64,000 nt of DNA from Cryomorphaceae bacterium (GTDB lineage: Bacteria; Bacteroidota; Bacteroidia; Flavobacteriales; Flavobacteriaceae): assembly GCA_003331265.1 (NCBI GenBank), contig QOPV01000002.1, forward strand, positions 1 through 64,000, written 5' to 3'. Below the pieces are notes generated by a model. That model ran no database searches. It worked only from the letters and a program-made list of their open reading frames with translations, and had not been told where the DNA came from. A program made the translations under genes and the position numbers. Shown here one piece after another: positions 28,296-37,845 of this stretch (position 1 is its first letter; the number at the start of each line of letters is the position of its first letter).

Positions 28296-29042
28296 ATGCA
28301 ATTAACATTAAAAATATGGCGACAAGAAAATGCGGATTCAAAAGGAAAAATTGTTTCTTATGAAATTAGCGATGTATCTCCCGATATGTCTTTTCTAGAA
28401 ATGATGGATGTCCTTAATGAAGAATTAATGATAAAAGGAATTGATCCTGTAGCCTTCGATCATGATTGTCGAGAAGGAATATGTGGTTCTTGTTCTATGT
28501 TTATAAATGGAGAAGCTCATGGACCTGATCGATATGTGACCACTTGTCAGTTGCATATGAGAAAATTTAAAGATGGAGACACTATTTATGTTGAGCCTTT
28601 TAGAGCAAAAACTTTTCCAGTTATTAAAGACTTAGTTGTTGATAGAACAGCATTTGACAGAATTCAACATGCAGGAGGTTTTATCTCTGTTAACACATCA
28701 GGTAATACTCAAGACGCGAATTCCATCCCAATAGAAAAAGCAAATGCTGATAAAGCATTTGACGCTGCAACATGTATTGGATGTGGAGCTTGTGTGGCCA
28801 CTTGTAAAAATTCTAGCGCTATGTTATTTGTTTCAGCTAAAGTTTCTCAATTTGCTTTATTACCTCAAGGAGAGGTTGAGGCTACTGATAGGGTAATAAA
28901 CATGGTTAAGCAAATGGATGAGGAAGGTTTTGGTAATTGTACAAATACAGGAGCTTGTCAAGTAGAATGTCCTAAAGGAATTTCATTAGACAACATAGCA
29001 AGAATGAATAGAGAATTGGTGAAAGCGCAATTCAAAAAATAA
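28296..29042 (+). CDS. sdhB: Succinate dehydrogenase iron-sulfur subunit
   Basis: SdhB carries the Fe-S relay from FAD to the quinone site. The N-terminal ferredoxin domain binds [2Fe-2S] through CREGICGSC (Cys58, 63, 66) and Cys84. The C-terminal domain has [11 protein letters not shown] and CQVECPKG for the [4Fe-4S] and [3Fe-4S] clusters. At 248 residues it is of the Bacteroidota/fumarate reductase-like type. It is 2 bases from sdhA and ends the sdh operon, with 15 bases to the convergent PON-like gene. Confidence 0.97.
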   Translation: MQLTLKIWRQENADSKGKIVSYEISDVSPDMSFLEMMDVLNEELMIKGIDPVAFDHDCREGICGSCSMFINGEAHGPDRYVTTCQLHMRKFKDGDTIYVEPFRAKTFPVIKDLVVDRTAFDRIQHAGGFISVNTSGNTQDANSIPIEKANADKAFDAATCIGCGACVATCKNSSAMLFVSAKVSQFALLPQGEVEATDRVINMVKQMDEEGFGNCTNTGACQVECPKGISLDNIARMNRELVKAQFKK

Positions 29043-29057
29043 CTTTTAAATCTAAAA

Positions 29058-30122
29058 TTAATTAGCTAAATCATTTTTGCGTTTAAGAATTAAAAATTTA
29101 TTGTCCATTACATTTCCCATTAAGATAAGATTACCAAAAGTAGCAGCTACAGTAGAACCTGACATATTATTTCCACTTTCCATATAAATTTGTTCTATTT
29201 CATAATTTTCCTTGTCAAAATATTTAATTTTTATAATTTCTGATGGGGATATTTTTTTGTTTCCGTTTGCATAAAAATTAAAATGCAATAAACTGGGATG
29301 CGCACCAATCCAAAGGTTATTTTCAGAATCAAATTCAATATTATCAACACCTGTATTACAGTTTATGTCTTCGATAAAAGTTAATGAGTTGTCTATGTTT
29401 TTTTTATAAACTTTTACTAAAAACTTTCTTACGGAAGCTACAAATACCAAGTTTCTTTTTGAATCAATGTTAATTCCATTTGCAAATGCAATTTCGTTAG
29501 CAACTTCAAAAAACCTAATTCCATCAAAACAAATGACATTTGATAGAGATAGACCTAAATAATCTTCTGCCAAACGATTCAATCCCTTTCTATACTTATG
29601 ATCATTTGTAAAATAAAATTTATTTTCATCAAATAAAACTATATCGTTAGGACTAAATATTAGCTTATGTTTTAATGATTTTTGATGGGTTAGTTTAGTT
29701 CCAGTTAATTTAAATATTTCAATAAATTCCCCATCCAAGGTGTGGTTGATTGCTGCTATTATATAATAATTATTTTTTTTAAAAATAGATATTCCATGTG
29801 GAGCAAATGGTTTTTTGAAATTATTGGTAAGATGAATTAGTTTGAAATTTTTATTTTTTAAATCTAAAAAATATAATCCTCCCCTTTCTTGTTCAATATT
29901 TGGAAAACTCTTTCTTGCGGTTGATGAAATAATTGCAAAACTATCTATGTGGCTAACGGTAATGTCTTCTGCCCCTTTTAATTTAATTTGTTTAAAAATT
30001 TCTCCTTCGAATTTATTTTCAATAGTCCTAAAAAATCCAGTGCTCCAAAAAACATTAAAAAGAAATAAAACAATTAAAATTAATCCAGAAAATAATATAC
30101 TTTTTTTTAAACTTATTTTCAT
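29058..30122 (-). CDS. Paraoxonase/arylesterase (PON) family membrane-anchored protein
   Basis: The 354-residue protein begins with a single membrane helix (about 8-28), like the retained signal of animal PONs. Aligning by eye to human PON1, all key residues are found: Glu52-Asp53 in KGAEDI (PON1 E53-D54), His109 in APHGI with Ile111 (H115, I117), His127 in AINH (H134), Asn159-Asp160 in SPNDI (N168-D169), Asn215 in FANGIN (N224) and Asp260-Asn261 in VDNIEFD (D269-N270). These bind the catalytic and structural calcium ions and form the His dyad. The family are lactonases and arylesterases on a six-bladed propeller. A lactonase acting in the periplasm, perhaps on acyl-homoserine lactones or lipid lactones, is inference. 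It follows the Ig-like lipoprotein gene by 14 bases. Confidence 0.85.
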   Translation of the reverse strand: MKISLKKSILFSGLILIVLFLFNVFWSTGFFRTIENKFEGEIFKQIKLKGAEDITVSHIDSFAIISSTARKSFPNIEQERGGLYFLDLKNKNFKLIHLTNNFKKPFAPHGISIFKKNNYYIIAAINHTLDGEFIEIFKLTGTKLTHQKSLKHKLIFSPNDIVLFDENKFYFTNDHKYRKGLNRLAEDYLGLSLSNVICFDGIRFFEVANEIAFANGINIDSKRNLVFVASVRKFLVKVYKKNIDNSLTFIEDINCNTGVDNIEFDSENNLWIGAHPSLLHFNFYANGNKKISPSEIIKIKYFDKENYEIEQIYMESGNNMSGSTVAATFGNLILMGNVMDNKFLILKRKNDLAN

Positions 30123-30136
30123 TCTTTAATAAATTT

Positions 30137-31738
30137 TTATTCAATGCTTAATCTTTCTTCTAAAATCCAATTTGCCCTAACATTAATTTCTTCTTTAACA
30201 TGATATGTTTTTTCAGGAAATATTCTAGTTAAAAACTTACCAAAATCCCACTTTTTATTTTCATTCTTGTCTATGATCACTTTAATATAATATTTTGCTG
30301 GAATTAAATTTTCAAAAACACAAGGTTCGAAAGAAGAATATAATATTTTTTCTCTTAATACTTTTTCATTTGAATCTGTTAGTTGAACAATAATTGGGTA
30401 AGATTTTTCATTTTGAATTCTTAGTTTTAAAATGCCATAATCCGATCTGCTTCTCGTGGAAAATTTATAAGATAAGCTGTCATTTGCAGATCCTAAAAAG
30501 TCATTTAGTGCATTAGGTAGTAAAGATATATTGTATTCATCATTAGGCAGCATTTCAAAATCAAAAACTACATCAAGATTATTTTTATCAATTTTAGTTT
30601 CAAATGGAATAGAAATAGAATCTTTATTTCTAAGAGAAATCAAGTCATTATTTATATTAACAATGGGGATATTACTATATAATTTAAACTTATCATTTAA
30701 TTGAACATTGCTATTTTCAGAGGGAGTAATGATTAAGGAATCTTTTTCTTTTTCTTTATAATTTAGTGTGTAATAATCTTTTTGGGTATTACTTTTAATG
30801 ATAAATCGTAGTGAATCATATTTAATATTGCTAAACCAATAATTTAAAGTATCTGTTTCTTTATTTTTAGTAATAATGGATTTAAAGGAATTGGAAAAAC
30901 TGTCAATAAGTTCAATTTTAATATCATTATAACTTCCTCGATATCCAAAGCCTATTTTATTTTTAGTTTCAATAAAAGGTTTAAAGCTTTTGAACTTCAT
31001 TTCTTCTTTAAAAATTTCAATATTAAATTCTTCTTTAGTTGGAATTTCTATGAAATCTTTTAAAAAACCTATTTCTTCTAAATCTGGGTCAAATTGGTAA
31101 TTATTATTAAAATCGTTTAATGCTATTAACAAGTATTTTCCTTTTTTTAGATTACTTATTTCAAAATAAGTACTGTCTAAAGTGCTGCCAATATATGTTG
31201 GAAGTGAGTTAAATATTAACGAGTCTGAATAATTTTCATCAATTGGGTAAAGAAGAGTACTAATGAATTTATCAGGATTTCTTTTAAAAGAATGTTTAAT
31301 ATTACCTGATATTTTTAATGAATCAATATAATTGCCAGTAGAAAAAACATATTTAAAAAAAGGTAAAATATTTCCTTCATTATTATCAATGACGCTCTGA
31401 CCAAAGTTAAAAACGTAGGTTGTATTTCTGGGTAAAGTATCATTGATGTCAATTTGTATATATTTTGATGCTCCCGACTGAGGATAAATAGAATATAAAC
31501 TTTTATCAATAGGCGGAGATACAACCAATTGTTTTCTAAAATCTTCTAGTTTAATATATTCATCAAAAAATAAACGAATTCTTTTTTCATTGAAATTAAT
31601 TGAATTTTCCTTAGGGATGGCGTTAATTAAAGTTGGTGGGGTGTCATCTATTGGCCCTCCCTCTGGGATACCTCTTTTAGCACATTGTGTCAAAAAAAGA
31701 CAAAAACATAAAATAAATATAATTTTAGTTCTATTCAT
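30137..31738 (-). CDS. Ig-like domain lipoprotein (Big_5/SbsA-type)
   Basis: This 533-residue lipoprotein has a signal ending LFLTQC (Cys19), followed by AKRGIPEGGPIDDTPPTLINAIPKE. That wording and the next ~100 residues (FDEYIKLEDF, NTTYVFNFGQSVIDNNEGN) are typical of the Ig-like Big_5 lipoprotein found in most Flavobacteriia. The rest is beta-rich with no catalytic motif, ending in AGKYYIKV-like and KWDFGKFL segments. It is probably a periplasmic or outer-membrane protein. Function is unknown. It is transcribed with the PON-like gene. Confidence 0.8.
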   Translation of the reverse strand: MNRTKIIFILCFCLFLTQCAKRGIPEGGPIDDTPPTLINAIPKENSINFNEKRIRLFFDEYIKLEDFRKQLVVSPPIDKSLYSIYPQSGASKYIQIDINDTLPRNTTYVFNFGQSVIDNNEGNILPFFKYVFSTGNYIDSLKISGNIKHSFKRNPDKFISTLLYPIDENYSDSLIFNSLPTYIGSTLDSTYFEISNLKKGKYLLIALNDFNNNYQFDPDLEEIGFLKDFIEIPTKEEFNIEIFKEEMKFKSFKPFIETKNKIGFGYRGSYNDIKIELIDSFSNSFKSIITKNKETDTLNYWFSNIKYDSLRFIIKSNTQKDYYTLNYKEKEKDSLIITPSENSNVQLNDKFKLYSNIPIVNINNDLISLRNKDSISIPFETKIDKNNLDVVFDFEMLPNDEYNISLLPNALNDFLGSANDSLSYKFSTRSRSDYGILKLRIQNEKSYPIIVQLTDSNEKVLREKILYSSFEPCVFENLIPAKYYIKVIIDKNENKKWDFGKFLTRIFPEKTYHVKEEINVRANWILEERLSIE

Positions 31739-31826
31739 AAACTATTTAGACCTTTCGCAAATTAACAATTATTTTAACCTATTTCTATTAAAATAATATA
31801 AATAGAATTTATTAAAATATAACTAC

Positions 31827-31834
31827 TATTTTTG
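31827..31834 (+). promoter_or_regulatory. Candidate -7 element just before glyS
   Basis: TATTTTTG fits TAnnTTTG but ends only 5 bases before the glyS ATG, so the transcript would be nearly leaderless. No -33 element is seen at the proper place. Confidence 0.3.
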
Positions 31835-31839
31835 TTGCC

Positions 31840-33369
31840 ATGACATCTGAAGAAAAATTTAAAAAAGTTATTTCACACGCAAAAGAATATGGATTTGTCT
31901 TCCAATCGAGTGAAATTTATGATGGTTTAAGTGCGGTTTATGATTATGGACAAAATGGAACTGAGCTTAAAAATAATATTAAAAATTATTGGTGGAAGGC
32001 AATTGTCCAGTTAAATGAAAATATTGTTGGGCTAGATTCTTCTATTTTAATGCATCCTACGGTCTGGAAAGCCTCAGGCCACATAGATGCATTTAATGAT
32101 CCGTTAATTGACAATAAGGACTCAAAAAAAAGATATAGAGCAGATATTTTAATTGAAGATTACATTTCTAAAATTGAAACTAAAATTCAAAAAGAAATAT
32201 TTAAGGCTGAAAAAAAATTTGGTAATCAATTTGATAGGGATCAATTTTTAAACACTAATAGTAGAGTTATCCAGTATCAAAGTAAGATTAAATCTATTCA
32301 TTCGGATTTTTCTAAAGCTCTCGAAAATGAAGACTTAATTAGCTTGAAAAAAATAATTGAAGATTTAGAGATAGCATGTCCTATTTCTGGCTCAAAGAAC
32401 TGGACAGAAATTAAACAGTTTAATTTAATGTTTGGAACAAAATTGGGAGCATCTTCTGAATCCGCCATGGACCTTTATCTTAGGCCTGAAACAGCTCAGG
32501 GAATTTTTGTTAATTTTTTAAATGTTCAAAAAACAAGCAGATTAAAAATTCCTTTTGGAATAGCTCAAATAGGCAAGGCATTTCGTAATGAAATTGTTGC
32601 CAGACAATTTATTTTTAGAATGAGAGAATTTGAGCAAATGGAAATGCAGTTTTTTATAAAGCCAGGTACACAAAAAGATTGGTATAATAAGTGGAAAGAA
32701 GATAGAATGAAATGGCATTTGTCTTTAGGATTGGGTCAAGAAAATTATAGATTTCATGATCATGAAAAACTAGCTCATTATGCTGATGCTGCATGTGATA
32801 TAGAATTTAATTTCCCTTTTGGATTTAAGGAGTTAGAAGGTATTCACTCAAGAACTGATTTTGATTTATCCAATCACGAAAAGTTTTCTTCAAAAAAATT
32901 AAAATATTTTGATTCTCAAAAAAATGAGAGTTTTATTCCATATGTCTTAGAAACTTCTATTGGAGTTGATAGAATGTTTCTTGCGGTTTTTTCTAACTCA
33001 CTTTGCAATGAAAAATTGGAGAACGGATCGTCTAGGATCGTCTTAAAATTACCAGCTATTTTGGCTCCTTGTAAAGTGGCAATTTTACCACTATTAAAAA
33101 AAGATGGATTACCAGAAATAGCTAAAAATCTTCTGGAAAAATTAAAGACAGAATATTCTGTCAGTTACGATGAAAAAGATGCTATTGGAAGAAGGTATAG
33201 AAGACAAGATGCACTTGGAACACCATATTGTATAACTATTGATCATCAGTCTAAAGAAGATAGTACTTATACCTTGAGAGAAAGAGACTCAATGAGTCAA
33301 GAGAGATTAAGTGAAGATGAAATACTTAAGAAAATAGAATCTAAATTATCTATTAAATCTTGGATGTAA
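31840..33369 (+). CDS. glyS: Glycine--tRNA ligase (homodimeric class II)
   Basis: This class II synthetase charges tRNA-Gly. The 509-residue sequence has GFVFQSSEIYDGLSAVYDYG at the start, LRPETAQGIFVNF as motif 2 neighbourhood, FRNEIVARQFIFRMREFEQME, and LETSIGVDRMFLAVF as motif 3. The C-terminal anticodon-binding domain includes GRRYRRQDALGTPYCITID. This is the alpha2 GlyRS type, not the alpha/beta type. The xthA-like gene follows after 6 bases. Confidence 0.96.
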   Translation: MTSEEKFKKVISHAKEYGFVFQSSEIYDGLSAVYDYGQNGTELKNNIKNYWWKAIVQLNENIVGLDSSILMHPTVWKASGHIDAFNDPLIDNKDSKKRYRADILIEDYISKIETKIQKEIFKAEKKFGNQFDRDQFLNTNSRVIQYQSKIKSIHSDFSKALENEDLISLKKIIEDLEIACPISGSKNWTEIKQFNLMFGTKLGASSESAMDLYLRPETAQGIFVNFLNVQKTSRLKIPFGIAQIGKAFRNEIVARQFIFRMREFEQMEMQFFIKPGTQKDWYNKWKEDRMKWHLSLGLGQENYRFHDHEKLAHYADAACDIEFNFPFGFKELEGIHSRTDFDLSNHEKFSSKKLKYFDSQKNESFIPYVLETSIGVDRMFLAVFSNSLCNEKLENGSSRIVLKLPAILAPCKVAILPLLKKDGLPEIAKNLLEKLKTEYSVSYDEKDAIGRRYRRQDALGTPYCITIDHQSKEDSTYTLRERDSMSQERLSEDEILKKIESKLSIKSWM

Positions 33370-33375
33370 ATTATA

Positions 33376-34140
33376 ATGAAAATTTTTTCCTATAACGTAA
33401 ATGGAATCCGAGCAGCTATTAAAAAAGGATTTATACAATGGTTAGAAAAATATAATCCTGATGTTATATGTCTCCAAGAAATAAAAGCTAATAAGGATCA
33501 GTTAGATATAGAGTTATTTAATGAAATAGGTTACAAATATAATTATTGGTTTTCAGCTAATAAAAAAGGATACAGTGGAGTAGCAATACTTTCAAAATAT
33601 AAACCCTTGAAAATAAATTATGGAACCGGAATTGATCATATGGATTTTGAGGGTAGAAACTTAAGATTAGATTTTGAAAATTTTTCTGTGATGAGTTTAT
33701 ATTTACCCTCAGGAACCAATATTAAAAGATTAGAATATAAATTTAAATACATGCAAGAGTTTTATAATTATGTTATGGAACTTAAAAAAACAGTTCCCAA
33801 TCTAATAATATGTGGTGATTACAATATATGTCATGAAGCTATTGATATTCATGATCCAGTCAGAAACGCTAAAGTTTCTGGATTTTTGCCTGAGGAGAGA
33901 CTATGGATTAGTAAATTCATTAATTTAGGATTTGTAGATTCTTACAGGTATTTAAATTCAGAACCTCACCATTACAGTTGGTGGAGCTATAGAGCTAATT
34001 CTAGATTAAATAATAAAGGCTGGAGGATAGATTATAATATGGTTAGTGAAACTTTAAAAACTTGTATTGAATCTTCCTATATTTTAGATCAAATTGTTCA
34101 TTCAGATCATTGCCCTATTGGAGTTGAATTAAAATTTTAA
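33376..34140 (+). CDS. xthA: Exodeoxyribonuclease III / AP endonuclease
   Basis: This endonuclease/exonuclease/phosphatase-family enzyme cuts DNA at abasic sites in base excision repair. The 254 residues carry FSYNVNGIRAA (Asn), VICLQEIKA (metal Glu), LPSGTN, ICGDYNICHE (Asp, Asn), RIDYNMVS and the terminal SDHCPIGVE with catalytic Asp-His. The size is normal. It lies between glyS and the aldo/keto reductase gene with gaps of 6 and 3 bases, so a glyS-xthA-AKR operon is likely. Confidence 0.95.
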   Translation: MKIFSYNVNGIRAAIKKGFIQWLEKYNPDVICLQEIKANKDQLDIELFNEIGYKYNYWFSANKKGYSGVAILSKYKPLKINYGTGIDHMDFEGRNLRLDFENFSVMSLYLPSGTNIKRLEYKFKYMQEFYNYVMELKKTVPNLIICGDYNICHEAIDIHDPVRNAKVSGFLPEERLWISKFINLGFVDSYRYLNSEPHHYSWWSYRANSRLNNKGWRIDYNMVSETLKTCIESSYILDQIVHSDHCPIGVELKF

Positions 34141-34143
34141 TTA

Positions 34144-35178
34144 ATGAAATATACATACCTGCCAAACACCAAAATAAAAGTTAGTAAAATATGTCTTGGC
34201 ACCATGACTTTTGGAAATCAAAATACTATTGAAGAATCCGAAGAACAAATGGATTATGCTTTAGATAGTGGTGTCAATTTTTTTGATACGGCTGAACTTT
34301 ATCCAGTTCCTGCAAGTCCAGAAAGGTATGCTGATACGGAAAAGATTATTGGAGCATGGATGAAAAAAAAGTCTAATAGAGACAAAATTATTTTAGCAAC
34401 TAAAATTGCTGGCCCTGGTGATTATACTAAGCATATTAGAACTACAGGTTTTAGTGAAGAGTCCTTATTTGAGGCAGTTGATGGAAGCCTGAAAAGACTT
34501 AAAACTGATTATATTGATTTATATCAACTTCACTGGCCAGAAAGGTTAACGAATACTTTTGGACAAAGAGGATATAAATATATAGAGCATGATAAGTGGG
34601 AGAATAATTTTGAAAAAGTTTTACATTCATTAAAAAAATTAATTGATTTAGGTAAAATTAGACATATTGGGCTTTCAAATGAAAATCCTTGGGGCGTAAT
34701 GAAATTTTTAGAATTATCTAAGAAAAGTTTACCTAAAATGATAACCATACAAAATCCTTATTCCTTATTAAATAGACTTTTTGAAATAGGTAACGCAGAA
34801 ATATGCATTAAAGAAAACATAGGTCTGCTTGCATATTCTCCTCTCGGATTTGGAGTTTTAAGCGGAAAATATTTAGCAGGAAAAATGCCTAAAAACAGTA
34901 GGCTTAAACTTTTTCCAAACTTAAGTAGATTTGCAGGGGAACAATCAATGAATGCTACAGAAATGTATATGAACATTGCAAATAAATCAGGTATTTCTCT
35001 TACTCATATTGCTTTGGCTTTTGTTAATAGTCGCCCTTTTGTTACAAGTAATATTATTGGAGCTTCTAAACTCAGCCAATTAAAAGAAAATATTGAGAGT
35101 ATAAATATTAATTTGAGTGAAGAAATATTTAGAGAAATTGAAAGTGTTCAGACATTAATTCCTAACCCTGCTCCCTAA
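34144..35178 (+). CDS. Aldo/keto reductase (Tas/YajO-like)
   Basis: This NADPH-dependent oxidoreductase has a TIM barrel. The 344 residues start with LGTMTFGNQN, followed by FFDTAELYPVP (Asp and catalytic Tyr), LATKIAGPG (Lys), LYQLHWPER (His) and NIIGASKLSQLKENI for cofactor binding. The PASPERYADTEKIIG segment is typical of the protein Tas subgroup. The physiological substrate is unknown. Its last 17 bases overlap the convergent radA. Confidence 0.93.
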   Translation: MKYTYLPNTKIKVSKICLGTMTFGNQNTIEESEEQMDYALDSGVNFFDTAELYPVPASPERYADTEKIIGAWMKKKSNRDKIILATKIAGPGDYTKHIRTTGFSEESLFEAVDGSLKRLKTDYIDLYQLHWPERLTNTFGQRGYKYIEHDKWENNFEKVLHSLKKLIDLGKIRHIGLSNENPWGVMKFLELSKKSLPKMITIQNPYSLLNRLFEIGNAEICIKENIGLLAYSPLGFGVLSGKYLAGKMPKNSRLKLFPNLSRFAGEQSMNATEMYMNIANKSGISLTHIALAFVNSRPFVTSNIIGASKLSQLKENIESININLSEEIFREIESVQTLIPNPAP

Positions 35179-36526
35179 ACAAATTTTTTATTAATTCTTC
35201 AATTTTAGAATACTTTAGAATTTTAATTTTCTTGGGAACTTTAGAGATTTTTGTAGCCTCACTTACTATCAAAAATTTAAAACCAAGTTTTTCTGCCTCA
35301 TTAATTCTTTGATCAATTTTAGAAATGTTTCTAAGCTCACCAGAAAGACCAATTTCTGCAGCAAAACAGACCCCTTTAGGGACAGAAATATTTATATTAC
35401 TTGATAATATTGCTGCAATTACAGCTAAATCAATAGCTGGATCTTCAATTTTTATCCCCCCAGTTATATTTAAAAAAACATCTTTTGTACCTAAATTAAA
35501 TCCCGCTTTTTTTTCTAAAACAGCTAATAACATATTAAGTCTTTTGGAATTAAATCCAGTGGTGCTTCTCTGAGGGGTGCCGTAAACCGCGGTGCTAACT
35601 AAAGCTTGAATTTCTATCATGATAGGCCTGACCCCCTCAATAGTGGCAGCAATCGCATTTCCACTTAAAGAATTCTTATTATTTGAAATAAGTAATTCAC
35701 TAGGATTATCTACTTGCCTTAACCCATCATTAAGCATTTCATAAATGCCTATTTCTGCTGTTGAACCAAATCTATTTTTTTTTGATCTTAATATTCTGTA
35801 AATATGATTTCTGTCTCCTTCAAAATGTAAAACTACATCTACCATATGTTCTAAAATTTTGGGGCCAGCTATCCCACCATCCTTAGTAATATGTCCAACC
35901 ATAACTACAGGAAGATTAGTTTTTTTGGCATATTTTAAGAAATGAGATGTAGCTTCTTTTATTTGAGATACACTTCCTGGACTACTATCAATTGAATTAG
36001 TTTGTAAAGTTTGAACAGAATCAATTATTATCAATTTAGGTTTAATAGAATTAACTTGGTGAAGAATTTTTTCAACATTTGTTTCATTTAATATAAAACA
36101 TGATTCAGAATTAGAATTAATTCTATCTGCTCTTCGCTTGATTTGTTGTTGGCTTTCTTCCCCAGAAACATAAAGTACATTTATTTTTAACAAAAGAGAA
36201 ATTTGTAATAATAGTGTAGATTTTCCTATTCCTGGCTCTCCCCCAATTAATACAAGAGAACCTGGAACAATTCCTCCCCCTAACACCCTATTTAATTCTT
36301 CATCTTTTAAATCTAATCTTGGATTATTGGATGTGTCAATTTCATTTACTTTAGTGGGTTTAGATGAAGACTGACTTTCGGATAAGCCTAAAGTGATTTT
36401 TTGCGGATTTTGAATGACTTCTTCCACCAAGGTATTCCATTCTTTACAAGAACCGCATTGGCCTAACCATTTAGGATATTTAGTCCCACAATTTTGACAA
36501 AAGAAAGCGGTTTTTAAATTAGACAT
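35162..36526 (-). CDS. radA: DNA repair protein RadA
   Basis: RadA (Sms) is a RecA-related hexameric helicase that extends recombination intermediates. At 454 residues it has the N-terminal zinc finger (Cys10, 13, 24, 27), Walker A GGEPGIGKST at about 95-104, the RadA-specific KKNRFGS motif, and a Lon-like C-terminal domain (GGIKIEDPAIDLAVIAAILSS, FAAEIGLSGELR). It is followed by the flippase-like gene on the same strand. Confidence 0.96.
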   Translation of the reverse strand: MSNLKTAFFCQNCGTKYPKWLGQCGSCKEWNTLVEEVIQNPQKITLGLSESQSSSKPTKVNEIDTSNNPRLDLKDEELNRVLGGGIVPGSLVLIGGEPGIGKSTLLLQISLLLKINVLYVSGEESQQQIKRRADRINSNSESCFILNETNVEKILHQVNSIKPKLIIIDSVQTLQTNSIDSSPGSVSQIKEATSHFLKYAKKTNLPVVMVGHITKDGGIAGPKILEHMVDVVLHFEGDRNHIYRILRSKKNRFGSTAEIGIYEMLNDGLRQVDNPSELLISNNKNSLSGNAIAATIEGVRPIMIEIQALVSTAVYGTPQRSTTGFNSKRLNMLLAVLEKKAGFNLGTKDVFLNITGGIKIEDPAIDLAVIAAILSSNINISVPKGVCFAAEIGLSGELRNISKIDQRINEAEKLGFKFLIVSEATKISKVPKKIKILKYSKIEELIKNLFREQG

Positions 36527-36539
36527 CTACTCAAATATT

Positions 36540-37481
36540 TTACTTAGAATTTTTATTTAATATAGGCAAAAAAATAAAGGATAAAGAACCTGCAACAACT
36601 ATCATTAAAGTTTGTGAAGTCCAAACTATCCATCCAAAAGCAAGAGAAGCTTCGTAAGAGACCTCAAATTGATTTAAAATTACAGCAATAGCTAAGGGAT
36701 AGGCTCCTATTCCTCCATTTGTTAAAGACATCGTAATAGCTCCGCCAATAAAAGCAATAAAAAGAGATTCAATATCTAGATTGGAGGTTTCAGGAATACT
36801 AAATTTAACGATGTAAAACATAAAAAAATAAGAACTCCAAATAAAAATTGTGTGAAAGTAGAATTGAAATTTATATTCAATTTTTGATATGGAAAAAACT
36901 CCCTTTTTAAGTCCATCAAAAAAAACAAAGAACCTTTTAAATAATTTTTTTTTATAAATGGCTTTAAAAATCAAATAAGAAATCAAAATAAATATTAATA
37001 AATAAATAAATAGATTAATATTTAATGAAAATGTTGGTATTATCAATTTAGAAGAAATAGATATGCCAATAAAAATAAAGATTGACAAAATTAAAACATC
37101 GATTATTCTTTCTGTAACAATTGTTCCCAAACTTTTTTCAAAGGGAATTTTTTGATAATAATGAATTATACTAGCTCTTAAAATTTCCCCAGACCTAGGA
37201 ACTCCAAGATTTGATAAAAAACAAGCGAAAATTGACATTGTTGAATTTAAAAAATCGAGTTTATAACCCAATGGATTTAATAAATATTTCCACCTAAAAG
37301 CTCTAGATAAATGGCTTAGTATTCCAAAAAAAATAGATAGTAATACAAATTTGTAATCTGCCTTTGAAATGTAATTTAATATATCAGCTCTATTCTCTAT
37401 CGATGTATTGTTATATGAGTAATAAACAAGAAATAAACCGAATAATAATGGAATTAATTTTTTTAATGAATTCTTATTCAT
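36540..37481 (-). CDS. Lysylphosphatidylglycerol synthase TM-region/YbhN-like membrane protein
   Basis: The 313-residue integral membrane protein has about eight hydrophobic helices and matches the LPG_synthase_TM (YbhN, UPF0104) family. Seen are LSRAFRWKYLL, the conserved NLGVPRSGEILRA, GTIVTERIIDVLILSIF and the glycine-rich GGAITMSLTNGGIGAYPLAIAVIL. No lysyl transferase domain is attached, so it is a lone flippase-like module. The transported lipid is unknown. It is located between radA and panD, 2 bases from the latter, a common flavobacterial arrangement. Confidence 0.88.
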   Translation of the reverse strand: MNKNSLKKLIPLLFGLFLVYYSYNNTSIENRADILNYISKADYKFVLLSIFFGILSHLSRAFRWKYLLNPLGYKLDFLNSTMSIFACFLSNLGVPRSGEILRASIIHYYQKIPFEKSLGTIVTERIIDVLILSIFIFIGISISSKLIIPTFSLNINLFIYLLIFILISYLIFKAIYKKKLFKRFFVFFDGLKKGVFSISKIEYKFQFYFHTIFIWSSYFFMFYIVKFSIPETSNLDIESLFIAFIGGAITMSLTNGGIGAYPLAIAVILNQFEVSYEASLAFGWIVWTSQTLMIVVAGSLSFIFLPILNKNSK

Positions 37482-37483
37482 TA

Positions 37484-37831
37484 TTATTTGAGGAAATTAT
37501 TTTCATTTGGGAAAATTAAAGTTGGATTAAATTTTTCAGCATCAGACACACTCATCCTTGCGTAACTTATAATTATGATTTTATCACCTTTTTGAACTTT
37601 TCTTGCTGCTGGCCCATTAAGAGTTACTTCTCCACTATTTTTTCCCCCTTTAATCACATATGTTTCAAGTCTTTCACCATTATTAATATTAACAACTTGA
37701 ACTTTTTCACCAATTATAATATTTGAAGCGTTTAAAAGATTTTCATCAATAGTAATACTTCCAATATAATTTAAATCACAATTAGTTACTGAAACATTAT
37801 GAATTTTTGATTTCAACACTTCAATTTCCAT
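37484..37831 (-). CDS. panD: Aspartate 1-decarboxylase
   Basis: PanD makes beta-alanine for pantothenate and coenzyme A. It is translated as an inactive proenzyme and cleaves itself between Gly24 and Ser25 (NYIGSITID) to form the pyruvoyl group. Lys9, in KSKIHNVSVT, Thr and Tyr of LETYVIKG and the NGPAARKVQKGD segment complete the family pattern. The length of 115 residues is standard. It lies 14 bases after panC; the two supply both steps to pantothenate. Confidence 0.96.
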   Translation of the reverse strand: MEIEVLKSKIHNVSVTNCDLNYIGSITIDENLLNASNIIIGEKVQVVNINNGERLETYVIKGGKNSGEVTLNGPAARKVQKGDKIIIISYARMSVSDAEKFNPTLIFPNENNFLK

Positions 37832-37845
37832 GGGGCAAATATAAA

